Below, piece after piece: positions 8,831 through 16,577 of a stretch of 64,000 bases of DNA (the stretch's first letter is position 1; every line of letters begins with the position of its first letter). Under the pieces are notes generated by a model that was not told where the DNA came from, did no database searches, and saw only the letters and a program-made list of their open reading frames with translations. This stretch comes from Halovenus sp037080055 (GTDB lineage Archaea; Halobacteriota; Halobacteria; Halobacteriales; Haloarculaceae). A program made the position numbers and the translations under genes. Location: positions 1 to 64,000 of the forward strand of contig NZ_JBAOJI010000010.1 in assembly GCF_037080055.1 (NCBI RefSeq), given 5' to 3'.

Positions 8831-9742
8831 TCAAAACACATCCAAATCACGCACCCGATCAAAATCAGTCACCAACTCACCAGCCAACCGTCCTGCCTCA
8901 CTCTCACCCACGCCAACCCCGGTGAAATGCCGCGTCAAAGCATTCTCCGCAACACTCCGACTCTCCTTGTTCTGCCCGACAATCTGCCCTGCCTGCCACG
9001 CGATACTATCAATCCGAAACACCGAGACTTCACGATCTAACCGCATCGAGACACCTTCAGTTACCGCACCCCACGCCTCGATCACATCCTCTGCAGTCGG
9101 GGACTCCCCAACAATCCCCGACAACAACGCCATCCGCTCCGTCTGCAAATCCACAGGGATCGGAACACGACTCGGCACCGACAAGTATTCGCCGTGTTCG
9201 ATAAACTCGATCACGTCGAACACCTTCATGGCGAACACAATCGTCTTCAGGTCCATGTCGTTATCGAGCGCTGCCGCCAACTCCTCCCAGACAGTCACCG
9301 CCTCAACATTAGGGTACTCCGATACAAGCCATTCAGCAAACCCGCTCTCAAAAAACCGCTCCACGCGCGTCCGCTTGTACGACACGCTACGAGAATTCAC
9401 CGGGTCCTCCAAAAACACGTCAAGCACGGCCTCAACATCTGGGACTGACGTGACAGCCCCATGATCTTGAACCGCAGTCGACAACGATGACCAAAACGAC
9501 TGTGCGTCACCGGCTAAACGATAATTAATCAGCGCTGCCCCCATCCCTAACGCGATGCGGTGTTGAATAGTCTCAGCGAGCGACACACCCAACTGTTTCT
9601 GTTGGACCCGTAACTCTGAGAACATCTCAAATTCTGGCTCTGCACGGTCGAACGCCGCAATGTGATCCAGTCCAAGCGCTGCGAAGGCTTCCGCGACGGC
9701 AGAGACACGGGCTGAGTGCATACGATCGCCCAACTGTGCCAT
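8831..9742 (-). CDS. AGOG-type N-glycosylase/DNA lyase (archaeal 8-oxoguanine repair)
   Basis: This enzyme excises 8-oxoguanine and nicks the backbone by beta-elimination. The 303 residues follow the Pyrobaculum AGOG layout: ALGLDHIAAFDRAEPEFE near the start, the helix GAALINYRLAG, the KTIVFAMKVF helix carrying the probable Schiff-base lysine, VPIPVDLQTERMAL with the catalytic Asp after PIPV, and a final FRIDSIAWQAGQ helix. It is about 50 residues longer than the crenarchaeal enzyme. I start at the ATG at 9742 (MAQLGDRMHSAR) because this aligns with the family; a frame-open ATG at 9811 would add CxxC-containing sequence unlike AGOG. It sits between an IS and a tnpB relic, so it is probably mobile cargo. 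Confidence 0.82.
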   Translation of the reverse strand: MAQLGDRMHSARVSAVAEAFAALGLDHIAAFDRAEPEFEMFSELRVQQKQLGVSLAETIQHRIALGMGAALINYRLAGDAQSFWSSLSTAVQDHGAVTSVPDVEAVLDVFLEDPVNSRSVSYKRTRVERFFESGFAEWLVSEYPNVEAVTVWEELAAALDNDMDLKTIVFAMKVFDVIEFIEHGEYLSVPSRVPIPVDLQTERMALLSGIVGESPTAEDVIEAWGAVTEGVSMRLDREVSVFRIDSIAWQAGQIVGQNKESRSVAENALTRHFTGVGVGESEAGRLAGELVTDFDRVRDLDVF

Positions 9743-9849
9743 CGAGTTAAGCTCGCCGCACTGTTCACAGTGTCCAGTAGGAATATTCCTACACAGGAGC
9801 CGAGTTCTCAACTACTGCTACGCTCGTGTGTGAACTGACGCCTGCCTAC

Positions 9850-10190
9850 TCAGCCGTCTGAGACGGCCTCCTTGAGGCAGGGGCTTCCTGTTTCCACGAC
9901 GGAACTTGCAGAGACAACCTCGGGCTGAGCCTGCTCCACAGCGGTTCCAGCCTCCGCAGGCGTTGTTGCTTCGGAGTGAACCACTCCTAGCTTCCGCAAA
10001 CCGCGTTCCCAGACGTTCAACGCAGCATTATAGTCACGGTTGACTGTGTAGCCTCAACTCGGACAGCTATATTCTCGCACCCAGAGAGGTTTGTCTGTCT
10101 TCACACCACACTGTGAACATTCTTTGGTGGTGTCTGCGGGATCAACTTCCACGACGTGACAGCCACGCTCTCGTCCGTGTCTAACTATTT
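9850..10190 (-). pseudogene. 3' relic of an IS1341-type tnpB (IS200/IS605 group)
   Basis: Read on the minus strand, the fragment encodes the TnpB C-terminus: GRERGCHVVEVDPADTTKEC, the zinc-finger pair CSQCG, then WVREYSCPS, and the RuvC-III motif NRDYNAALN, ending at the TGA at 9850-9852. The fourth zinc cysteine codon is a stop (TGA for TGC), and stops precede the fragment, so the gene is dead. The last 60 bases carry GGAAGCCCCTGCC- and GTCTGAGACGG-like short stems typical of the right end, where the guide (omega) RNA of an intact element would be encoded. Confidence 0.85.
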
Positions 10191-10197
10191 ATCGAAC

Positions 10198-10207
10198 ATT
10201 TATGTAT
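10198..10207 (+). promoter_or_regulatory. TATA box of the zinc-finger gene at 10234
   Basis: CATTTATGTA is centred about 31 nt upstream of the ATG, the usual distance for a leaderless haloarchaeal transcript. It favours 10234 over the longer open frame from 10156. Confidence 0.5.
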
Positions 10208-10233
10208 CAAAACAGGGTAGTCCTCACCAAGCG

Positions 10234-11127
10234 ATGTCAACCCAACAACCAGCCGTAGATACGCTTGCAGTTACGAAGTACCGCTGCCGAGAGTGCGGTG
10301 AGACGGACTGGTCTGAGGCAGCCATCCGTAAACACGCATACGATGAACACAGGAACACAGACAACAAATATGAACTACTTGAACTCGGAAGTGCGAATCG
10401 GCAAACGGTTGACTCGGAAAGCCAAGTCCATGACACCAACGGGCAGATGGAACTCGGATGCCCCGCCACTGGCTGTCAATTCTCTCACATCGAGAGAGTC
10501 GAGTACTCGGACGCGTTCCGTGTTCTCCAAAGACACTACTGGGCCGAACACGACGGCGGCGCTGCGACGTGGAAAAGCGAGACTGTTGGTACTGTCTCAA
10601 AAGAAGTCTTAGAGCACTTGTACGTCATCAACAAGCACGCCAGAAAGTTCGCCCGCCTTGGAACGGAAAACTACCGCGCCGATAAAAAAGCTGCGGCCAA
10701 ACGAAATTCAGTGAAGAAAAACGCGCTGTACGTCGTCAAAGGGAAAGCTCTGTTTCGGATTTACGAGCAGGCTGACGACTGTCATCTGCACACGATCGAC
10801 GGCAGTGACTTTTGGCTGTTGGATTTCGGGTCTGTCTCGTTCCACTCGCCGCTGGATTGTCTGTCGTTACGGTTCGAAGACGTGACTGAGACAGACACCC
10901 TTGAGGACTTCGACGCTGGCGAGGAGAAAATCAAGTATAGTCACGAATTAAAAGAGTCATTATTGTTCTTGAAGAAGCGTCTCGGCATCTGTGCGAACTA
11001 TTGCGTAGATCAAAAGTACGATCACATGCATGATGAGTACGTTCAGCGTCCGGGAGACCGCGACAGGATTTTCGCTGGCTGGAAGCTCGGAGTCGAGCGC
11101 CGTGTTTTCGATTCTATAGAACACTGA
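10234..11127 (+). CDS. Zinc-finger protein of unknown function
   Basis: The 297 residues start with a C2H2-like finger (YRCRECGETDWSEAAIRKH followed by AYDEH, about residues 13-38) and a second possible finger (CPATGC ... RHYWAEH, about 80-115). The rest is mixed alpha/beta with a Lys-rich helix (RADKKAAAKRNSVKKNA) and no motif I know. Fingers suggest nucleic-acid or protein binding. It starts right beside the tnpB relic, facing away from it, which suggests arrival with mobile DNA. Function unknown. Confidence 0.6.
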   Translation: MSTQQPAVDTLAVTKYRCRECGETDWSEAAIRKHAYDEHRNTDNKYELLELGSANRQTVDSESQVHDTNGQMELGCPATGCQFSHIERVEYSDAFRVLQRHYWAEHDGGAATWKSETVGTVSKEVLEHLYVINKHARKFARLGTENYRADKKAAAKRNSVKKNALYVVKGKALFRIYEQADDCHLHTIDGSDFWLLDFGSVSFHSPLDCLSLRFEDVTETDTLEDFDAGEEKIKYSHELKESLLFLKKRLGICANYCVDQKYDHMHDEYVQRPGDRDRIFAGWKLGVERRVFDSIEH

Positions 11128-11493
11128 TGAGAGCGAACACGCTCGGGGAACTCGTATTTCGCTGGCTGGGACTTCTTTGGCGAGCCCCGGTTTTAGCTGA
11201 TCGCAGGCGCTACGCCATTTCCTACTGCGCTACTCGGTCGTTTCGCTCCCTGTGTTGCTCCTTGAGGAATGGGATACAGCGTCCTTGGAAATCGAAGATT
11301 TCTGGTGTGCAAACGAGACGGTTCGCGTCTCGTCAACGCCGTCTTCGTCTCTTACGCACCCTTGATTCCCAATTATATTCTGACAACAATACCGGTGTAG
11401 CAACTTTCCACGCGAACGGCCTCACGGCACAGGGCCCGTAAGATTCGCTTTGACCCGCCTGTAGATGCCATCTTCGCTTACCGACGCTACCCG
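11128..11493. other. Intergenic remnant with hairpin
   Basis: No gene is supported in this 366-base stretch. A 7-bp stem with 5-nt loop lies at 11314-11332 (CGAGACG, GTTCG, CGTCTCG). Together with the run of CGCTAC/CGCTCC-type short palindromes before it, it looks like the end of a lost IS200/IS605-type element. The part near 11440-11466 (GACCCGCCTGTAG) resembles the edge of the stem-loop family described elsewhere in the window. Confidence 0.4.
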
Positions 11494-11543
11494 TTGCTTG
11501 GTAAACATTCAAGTACTACGCGAGCGCAGTGTTTACCAAGCAA
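11494..11543 (+). promoter_or_regulatory. 14-bp perfect inverted repeat touching the start codon
   Basis: TTGCTTGGTAAACA at 11494-11507 is repeated in inverse form at 11530-11543 with a 22-bp spacer; the last base of the right arm is the A of the ATG at 11543. Such a dyad over a promoter-start region suits a dimeric repressor or a secondary-structure control of translation. It could also be a vestige of a mobile-element end. Confidence 0.45.
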
Positions 11544-11887
11544 TGCCAGAGAAACCGCGCGCTCCCGACGGCCTCCCGAAATACCTCCGAGAAGGCATCC
11601 CGAAACAGTCCTCTGAAGACTTGCGAGCTGTCCAAGACTGGATTGACGACCTCATTGAGTACCGTCAAGACGTGTCTCCTGACGACATCGAAGCCGGTGA
11701 CGGCGAATCCATCGAGGCGGTTGAGGAATCCAGCAGCGGCGGAACAGTCGTGATCCGCAAGAACACGTGCGGGTCGAAAGGCTGCAAATGCCAAAGTGGC
11801 GACCTCCACGGTCCGTACAAGTACGTCGTGACCCGCGACGGTGACAGTCTCAATTGGGAGTACAAAGGCCCGGTCGCTGAAGAGTAG
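11543..11887 (+). CDS. Cys/HGPY-motif protein (DUF6788-like)
   Basis: The 114 residues have a helical N-terminus (PKYLREGIPKQSSEDLRAVQ) and the C-terminal module TCGSKGCKCQSGDLHGPYKY followed by LNWEYKGPVAEE. The CGxxGCxCxxGxxHGPY pattern is that of DUF6788-like small proteins and implies a metal site. I chose the ATG at 11543 because the upstream extension crosses an inverted repeat. Its last 50 bases are repeated at 18731-18780, on the far side of the CRISPR/Ibr island. Confidence 0.65.
   Translation: MPEKPRAPDGLPKYLREGIPKQSSEDLRAVQDWIDDLIEYRQDVSPDDIEAGDGESIEAVEESSSGGTVVIRKNTCGSKGCKCQSGDLHGPYKYVVTRDGDSLNWEYKGPVAEE
11837..11886 (+). repeat. Island-flanking direct repeat, left copy
   Basis: This is the 3' end of the HGPY-motif gene, coding DGDSLNWEYKGPV(A)EE. 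It matches 18731-18780 at about 46 of 50 bases in the same orientation. The two copies bracket 11.9-18.7 kb. Confidence 0.75.
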
Positions 11888-11906
11888 GAGCCAAACCTGA
11901 GAAAAT

Positions 11907-12632
11907 TCAGTCTTCGACTTTACCTTCGTCGATGTGTTCATCTTCGTACTCTGTCCATGACTGACTGAATTCGTGATCGGAGAACGCCTTTTTTAGCCCA
12001 CTCACCTGCTTCAGCCGCAGAACCTCGTCGCGTTCCATCCCAAGTTCTTCCATGATTCGGTCGTCATCCCAGCCGCGATCAAAGAGTTCAACGACGATAT
12101 CGCTCATGTCCCTGATTTGGTGCGTTCCACGGGCGCGGTTGTGGCGTATTGTTGACCCCATCCGCTTGTCCTCGGGCTTGTCGATCACCGTTACCGGAAC
12201 ATGGTCATGAAGGCGTTCACGGATGTCATCGTACTCTTTCCCGATGATACTCCGGTGCTCGCCATCCACGACCTCGAAGTGCCCGGGTTCGGTCTCGTAC
12301 GTGACGATCGGCTGCGTGTATCCGTCCTCTTTGATCGACTTGTGCAGCAGTTCCATCTCCGGCGTGGCAACCTCGTTCGGGTTGTAGTCGTTGCCTTCGA
12401 GGTTGTCTTGGTCTACCCACTTGATATACTCAACTGGCTCGCTGAACGGCGATTCTTCGTGCAGTTTCTCTCGGAGTGCATTCAGCGCCGAGACCTGTTC
12501 GTCAAGGTCGTCGGTCTGATCGAAGAACTGATCAACAGCATCGAGGAGGAGTTCCTCGGTTAGCTCGTCGTCGCTATCGTCATCCAGTACCTCTACCAGT
12601 TCGTCGAGTGTCGATTGTTTAGTCATTGTCAT
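11907..12632 (-). CDS. IbrB-like ParB/sulfiredoxin-fold protein
   Basis: The 241 residues carry an acidic N-terminal region (1-65), then the ParB/Srx-fold core: NPNEVATPEMELLHKSIKED, GYTQPIV, VVDGEHRSIIGK (about 122-133) and TIRHNRARGTHQ (about 161-172). A following HTH-like part (GWDDDRIMEELGMERDEVL, RLKQVSGLKKAF) also matches IbrB. DGEHR takes the position of the nucleotide-phosphate motif of this fold. In E. coli, IbrB works with the PAPS-reductase-like IbrA; the same pair occurs here, separated by a GNAT gene. The start is the ATG at 12632; a TTG lies one codon before it. It is the last gene of the ten-gene unit. Its exact activity (nuclease, NTPase or regulator) is unknown. Confidence 0.82.
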   Translation of the reverse strand: MTMTKQSTLDELVEVLDDDSDDELTEELLLDAVDQFFDQTDDLDEQVSALNALREKLHEESPFSEPVEYIKWVDQDNLEGNDYNPNEVATPEMELLHKSIKEDGYTQPIVTYETEPGHFEVVDGEHRSIIGKEYDDIRERLHDHVPVTVIDKPEDKRMGSTIRHNRARGTHQIRDMSDIVVELFDRGWDDDRIMEELGMERDEVLRLKQVSGLKKAFSDHEFSQSWTEYEDEHIDEGKVED

Positions 12633-13056
12633 CAACCTCCAGCGTCATGTGCGTCGTCCCCATCTTGTACGACTCGCCAGCCTCGAAGCCAAGATCTTCG
12701 TACAGACTGGGATGGTATGCGTACGTGTCTATCATATCTGCACCGTCAGCCCTCGCATCTTCTACACGGCGATAGACTAGCGAAGCGCCGATGCCCTCGC
12801 CTCGACGTTCCTCACGCACCCAGCAGTGTGAGAGGCGTGCCGTGTTTGAGCGATTTTGTGGCCACCAGAGGCAGGCTATCGCGTCATCTCCAACACGATA
12901 CCATTCCGCGTCATCTCTGGGTTGTACCTTTACACCATCTTCATGAGCTTCTGCAGCGAGTTCGTACACTTCTTTGAAGTCGCACGCTTCGACATCGACA
13001 TCTGCGCGATCCTCGATTCGGTCGTCTTCGACAGGCGGGGTTTCTTTGTCAGACAT
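12619..13056 (-). CDS. GNAT family N-acetyltransferase
   Basis: The 145-residue protein has an acidic lead and then the GNAT core: LSHCWVREERRGEGIGASLVY, where RRGEGIG is the acetyl-CoA pyrophosphate loop (Q/RxxGxG/A), and the C-terminal YHPSLYEDLGFEAGESY motif typical of GNAT strand 5-helix 4. The start at 13056 overlaps the ibrA-like stop by 8 bp (ATGTCTGA), and its own stop overlaps the ibrB-like start, so it is translationally coupled to both. Substrate unknown; it may modify a partner of the IbrA/IbrB pair, by inference from placement only. Confidence 0.85.
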   Translation of the reverse strand: MSDKETPPVEDDRIEDRADVDVEACDFKEVYELAAEAHEDGVKVQPRDDAEWYRVGDDAIACLWWPQNRSNTARLSHCWVREERRGEGIGASLVYRRVEDARADGADMIDTYAYHPSLYEDLGFEAGESYKMGTTHMTLEVDDND

Positions 13057-14377
13057 TGTTCTCTGCCCATTCACCGAGGTGTTTGTCGTCAGTTGCACTG
13101 GGATCAATCAGCGATTCACCATACTGTTCACGGAGCATCTCCAGCTTCTCTCTGCCGCCTTTTGTTTGGTTGAAGCCCAGGCGTTTCATCCAGAAGTCAT
13201 TCCGTTCAAGCGCCCACGCAATCCGCTCCCATGATGGGTATCCTTTCTTTGGGAGATCGTCTGGATGTGCGTCTGGGAAGTCTTCAAGACCCATTTCTTC
13301 TGTCCAACCTGTATCTTCGTATTCGGCGTCCTCGTACCAGTCGATGAATCCAGTGATCTTGTCTGTGTAATGATCTCGGAGCTCTGGACTGTAGAGGCCC
13401 ACACTCTCCAGTAGGAAGACGGCGTATTCTTCCCACGAGAGATGGTCTGGCTTTTCGCTGCTGAACTCTCCGAGCAGAGAGGTTCTAGCGTAGATATTTC
13501 CGAAGTTGACGCCAGAGACACGGTTCAGTAGTTTCTCCCAGGTCTCTGGCTCAATTCGGCGGAACTGGTCAAGTCCATTTCGTTGATCGTCGCCAAACGG
13601 TTGGCAGATACGAGCATCGTGGATCGACATACCGTTTTTCCACATTTGCTCGTATACGTCATTGTAGGGGAGATCGTACTTGCTCACGTAGCCCCAGATG
13701 TCCTCCGTCCGCCAGTCATAGATAAAATAGACATTGTACACATCAAGATACTCGTCGTCAACCTGGAGTTGTGTTGTCCAGTTCTTCCCGCCGTAGCGTT
13801 GTTTGGTATCGCTGGTCAGCGACCGGAATCGGTTGAGGCTTTCATCGCTCCGGATTGCGATACCAGACGCAGAGAGTCCGTCGTGCTGTTCAGCGTACCA
13901 CCGACCGAATTCATCAACAAAATGCTCGAACTCCATTTCCTCCTCGAAAAAGTCGAATGGGTTATCATCTGCCGTTAATATGTAGTCGTAGTCAGGCATC
14001 TCCCGAACCCACTTCTCACGTTCTGCTGGATTCCAACACGTCCACGTTGGTTGGATCTGTGAGACGGCATTCCGGAGCGACAATGGCAGACAGCACCAGT
14101 ATACGTCCCCAAGGACGTGCTCGCTGTTCTCGATGAGAGTTTCCATCTGCTTGATGGTGGCTTTGTACTGTGCTTCGAGGTCAACAAAGAGCACATCGAA
14201 GGTTTCGCTCCGATCTCGTTCTTCGAGTACCTGCCGGACGAGCTGCATCTGCACCGAGGAGTCCTTGCCGCCGCTCACGGAGAGATACACGTGATCGAAC
14301 TCGTCGAACGTGTAGTGTATCCGCTCACGGGCGGCTTCGAGGACGTTCTTCTCTTGGTAGTTTTTGAGTTCAGACAT
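13049..14377 (-). CDS. IbrA-like PAPS reductase/PP-loop protein (DUF3440 type)
   Basis: The 442 residues contain the PP-loop SGGKDS at 35-40, used by PAPS reductase and ATP pyrophosphatase enzymes to bind ATP or an adenylated phosphosulfate. The long middle and C-terminal parts (YDYILTADDNPFDFFEEEME, YDWRTEDIWGYVSKYDLPYN, the WE-KLLNRVSGVNFGNIYA region and SWEEYAVFLLESVGLYSPEL) match the extended DUF3440 form seen in IbrA rather than metabolic CysH of about 240 residues. It overlaps the GNAT gene. IbrA/IbrB pairs are known from prophages and islands, where the biochemical role is unresolved. No sulfate-assimilation genes accompany it, so a metabolic role is unlikely. Confidence 0.85.
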   Translation of the reverse strand: MSELKNYQEKNVLEAARERIHYTFDEFDHVYLSVSGGKDSSVQMQLVRQVLEERDRSETFDVLFVDLEAQYKATIKQMETLIENSEHVLGDVYWCCLPLSLRNAVSQIQPTWTCWNPAEREKWVREMPDYDYILTADDNPFDFFEEEMEFEHFVDEFGRWYAEQHDGLSASGIAIRSDESLNRFRSLTSDTKQRYGGKNWTTQLQVDDEYLDVYNVYFIYDWRTEDIWGYVSKYDLPYNDVYEQMWKNGMSIHDARICQPFGDDQRNGLDQFRRIEPETWEKLLNRVSGVNFGNIYARTSLLGEFSSEKPDHLSWEEYAVFLLESVGLYSPELRDHYTDKITGFIDWYEDAEYEDTGWTEEMGLEDFPDAHPDDLPKKGYPSWERIAWALERNDFWMKRLGFNQTKGGREKLEMLREQYGESLIDPSATDDKHLGEWAENNV

Positions 14378-14379
14378 CG

Positions 14380-14745
14380 TTACGTGATGATCCTATCTTC
14401 TGGCGTTGAGCACCCCGCGCAGACGATTCGTTCACCGCTTTCGAGAATGAGGATTTTTCCGAGGTCGTACTCATCGCCGCATTCTTCACACTCGAACCCG
14501 CCACCATCCACGCCGATCACGTCTACTTCCACCCGGTCGCCTTCGCTAACACCCAATGTTTCTCGTGTCTCTATCGGGATCGTGACTCGGCCACGGCTGT
14601 CGACTTCATCTCTTATTGACTGCGTCTTCCCAGACGGAGACCGGACACGAAGATGCGCTTTGTCGCCAGTATCGATCTGCCAGGATTCGCGGGCTGATTT
14701 GGGAATGACAATGCGCCCCTTCGAGTCGATTTTCGGGTCAGGCAT
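14380..14745 (-). CDS. Double AbrB/SpoVT-like regulator with zinc ribbon
   Basis: The 121 residues carry two swapped-hairpin AbrB repeats in one chain: KIDSKGRIVIPKSARESWQI (about 5-24) with GDKAHLRV, then EVDSRGRVTIPIETRETLGV (about 47-66) with GDRVEVDV. A C-terminal zinc ribbon (CEEC, CAGC) follows. Two repeats in one polypeptide can form a pseudo-dimeric DNA-binding unit. It sits 2 bp from both neighbours inside the long operon and is the obvious candidate to autoregulate the Ibr module, perhaps at the 18-bp direct repeats at 15019-15076 (inference). Confidence 0.8.
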   Translation of the reverse strand: MPDPKIDSKGRIVIPKSARESWQIDTGDKAHLRVRSPSGKTQSIRDEVDSRGRVTIPIETRETLGVSEGDRVEVDVIGVDGGGFECEECGDEYDLGKILILESGERIVCAGCSTPEDRIIT

Positions 14746-14747
14746 CG

Positions 14748-15026
14748 TTATACCAGGTTGGCTTCACGCCGCTGTATCAAGTCTTCAGTATCGGCAGTTA
14801 GTTTGGTTCCAAAATGCCCTTCCGCCAGTTCTCGAATACCGTCGGGGACTTCCGTCCATGTCATTGCGTCTGCATTCATTGGGCCTTGGTAGAGGAGTGA
14901 CCCGTCTTGAACTTCGAACGTGAATTGCTCTTCCAGGTCTGCTCGCTCGATACAGATCGCTTTGGAACGGTCATCGGTAGGACGGTCTTCGATTTCGATC
15001 TCGTAATCGCCTATCCTTTTTCCCAT
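14748..15026 (-). CDS. 92-residue protein of unknown function
   Basis: A small acidic protein with a beta-rich start (GKRIGDYEIEIEDRPTDD), a central strand pair (EEQFTFEVQDGSLLYQG) and a helical end (VPDGIRELAEGHFGTKL). No known motif. It begins the second half of the long operon, 48 bp after cysH, and runs 2 bp from the AbrB-like gene. I use the ATG at 15026; a GTG three codons upstream is also in frame. Both lie within or beside the right 18-bp repeat. Confidence 0.6.
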   Translation of the reverse strand: MGKRIGDYEIEIEDRPTDDRSKAICIERADLEEQFTFEVQDGSLLYQGPMNADAMTWTEVPDGIRELAEGHFGTKLTADTEDLIQRREANLV

Positions 15027-15076
15027 ATATCCCACTTACCCCACAAACACAATAAATCTTTCCCACATATCCCACT
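15019..15076 (-). promoter_or_regulatory. Pair of 18-bp direct repeats before the Ibr module
   Basis: TTTCCCAYATATCCCACT occurs at 15019-15036 and 15059-15076, 40 bp apart (one mismatch), on either side of an AT-rich ATTTATTGTG stretch that could be a TATA element. The left repeat covers the start codon of the 92-residue gene and the right one covers the cysH stop. The layout suits an operator for a dimeric regulator such as the AbrB-like protein. Confidence 0.5.
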
Positions 15077-15803
15077 ATTTCCGTTGTTCGATGTCTTTCA
15101 ACTCGTTTGTCTCGCCAGGATAGATAAACTGGGATATTTCCTGCGAACCGAGTGAGTCAAATTCGCTGTCGTACAGCGTCACCAGCCGGTTTTCCCGTGA
15201 ATCGATGCCATCGTACAGTTCTCCCTGTTCGTCGTAGATCTCGTGATAGTCGAGGTCGTGATCGACGATATATGCCCACACGTCTGCGGTTTTCAGATGA
15301 TGGATCGGTGCCGCCGCGGGGTCGTGCGAGGTGTCTGTGGGTATCCGTAGGCCGTCGAACCTATCGCGGCGCTGTGGTGACTCTGCCGCCCGAATACCGA
15401 GGACACGACAATCCCAGTGCTGCTTGCGTGCAAGCCGCTCGTAGGTGCCCCAATAGCCGTTGTAGCCGTGCCCCTCTTCGAGCAGCATCCGTTCGTCGTT
15501 GACAGCTTCCGAACTACGGACGTATAGCTGGCTCTCCCACTCGTCTGCGAGGTGTCGGACGAACTCGGTCACACCAGGCACGTTCAACAGCCCGTTATCA
15601 AAGTGAAAGACAGGCCATTCGATTGCACTCTCGTGCATCAAATGCCAGAGTACGAGCGAGTCTTTTCCACCGGAAACGTGGAGTGATGGCGCATCAAAGC
15701 GCTCGTCTATCCGCTCGATATACGTTCCCGCACGCTCTATCCGGCGCTGATAACCATCTGCACGTGCATGCAGTCGAAACCGTCGCTGTTCAAGATCCTG
15801 CAT
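15075..15803 (-). CDS. cysH: CysH-like PAPS reductase-family protein of type IV-B CRISPR-Cas
   Basis: The 242 residues show the PP-loop SGGKDS at 44-49, HFDNGLLNVPGVTEFV, CRVLGIRAAESPQRRDR and IHHLKTADVWAYIVDHDL, the conserved path of PAPS reductase/ATP sulfurylase-like enzymes. The C-terminal Cys motif of metabolic CysH (ECGLH) is absent; the tail is YPGETNELKDIEQRK. A cysH-like gene is a standard companion of type IV-B loci, and here it starts 2 bp after csf3. Its role is not established in the family; nucleic-acid or tRNA modification, or effector signalling, have been considered possible. Confidence 0.85.
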   Translation of the reverse strand: MQDLEQRRFRLHARADGYQRRIERAGTYIERIDERFDAPSLHVSGGKDSLVLWHLMHESAIEWPVFHFDNGLLNVPGVTEFVRHLADEWESQLYVRSSEAVNDERMLLEEGHGYNGYWGTYERLARKQHWDCRVLGIRAAESPQRRDRFDGLRIPTDTSHDPAAAPIHHLKTADVWAYIVDHDLDYHEIYDEQGELYDGIDSRENRLVTLYDSEFDSLGSQEISQFIYPGETNELKDIEQRK

Positions 15804-15805
15804 CG

Positions 15806-16576
15806 TTACGCTGTCAGTTCGCTCTCTAAGCCGAGATCAGACTCCAAAGCATCTTCCGGGAAGTCAGTGAACGGTGTAATCGCCATCGACTGGTTATGTG
15901 AGTGCCAGTACGGCGGTCGGACAGTCCGTCTCTCGTACCGTGTGTTGGCAACGACCCGGGACGCGAACTCAGCCGGTGTCGAGCGGAGGATCGTGCCGTT
16001 GTGGTGAAGCGCCGATGAGACACTTCCAGTTGCGTCAACGAGATCGATATTGTTGATCTGACCGAAGCCTTGCGAGCGCTTTTTCCCGATCCCGGAGACA
16101 TGGCGTTCGATGAGTTCAACAACTCTTTCCGGATCTGCATCTGTGGCTGGCTCGAAAAAGAACGTCAGTTCGTCCGCAGCTGCATACGGCAGTGCTGCGT
16201 TGTAGGACTTGAACGACCCGCTGGAAGTGTTGATGTGCGTTTCTTTGATCTGGTGGACAGGGTCATCATCGAAGTGTTTTCGCCACTTCGTCGCACTCCA
16301 GCGCTCTGCCTCCTCGATGCCAGCCGCTTCCCCGGTCGCAATTCCGGCGGCGGTCGTCGCCCACACCCACTCGTCGTCAACTTCGTATTTCCTGAAAGGC
16401 ATCTCATCTTCAAAGTACTCTGGTTCACCACCATCATCCAACTCTGCGATGCCGTCGTGGCCGATGCTTTCCACAGCAGCGCCGTAGGAAACAAAGCTAT
16501 CCAAATGGATGTACGGATCTGACGCTGCGATTGGGCTGCCGAGATCAACGCGCAGGCAGTACACATCTCGTGGCAT
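15806..16576 (-). CDS. csf3: Type IV CRISPR Csf3 (Cas5 group RAMP protein)
   Basis: This would cap the 5' handle end of the crRNA in the type IV complex. The 256 residues have the RAMP pattern: an opening strand (VYCLRVDLGSPIAA), a long insertion, and a glycine-rich loop IGKKRSQGFGQINNIDL near 162-178, which matches the GIGK(K)R-GFG motif of Csf3/Cas5 and Cas6-like RRM folds. Gene order csf1-cas11-csf2-csf3-cysH supports the call strongly, as the sequence alone is divergent. It is separated from csf2 by 1 bp. Confidence 0.8.
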   Translation of the reverse strand: MPRDVYCLRVDLGSPIAASDPYIHLDSFVSYGAAVESIGHDGIAELDDGGEPEYFEDEMPFRKYEVDDEWVWATTAAGIATGEAAGIEEAERWSATKWRKHFDDDPVHQIKETHINTSSGSFKSYNAALPYAAADELTFFFEPATDADPERVVELIERHVSGIGKKRSQGFGQINNIDLVDATGSVSSALHHNGTILRSTPAEFASRVVANTRYERRTVRPPYWHSHNQSMAITPFTDFPEDALESDLGLESELTA

Positions 16577-16577
16577 A

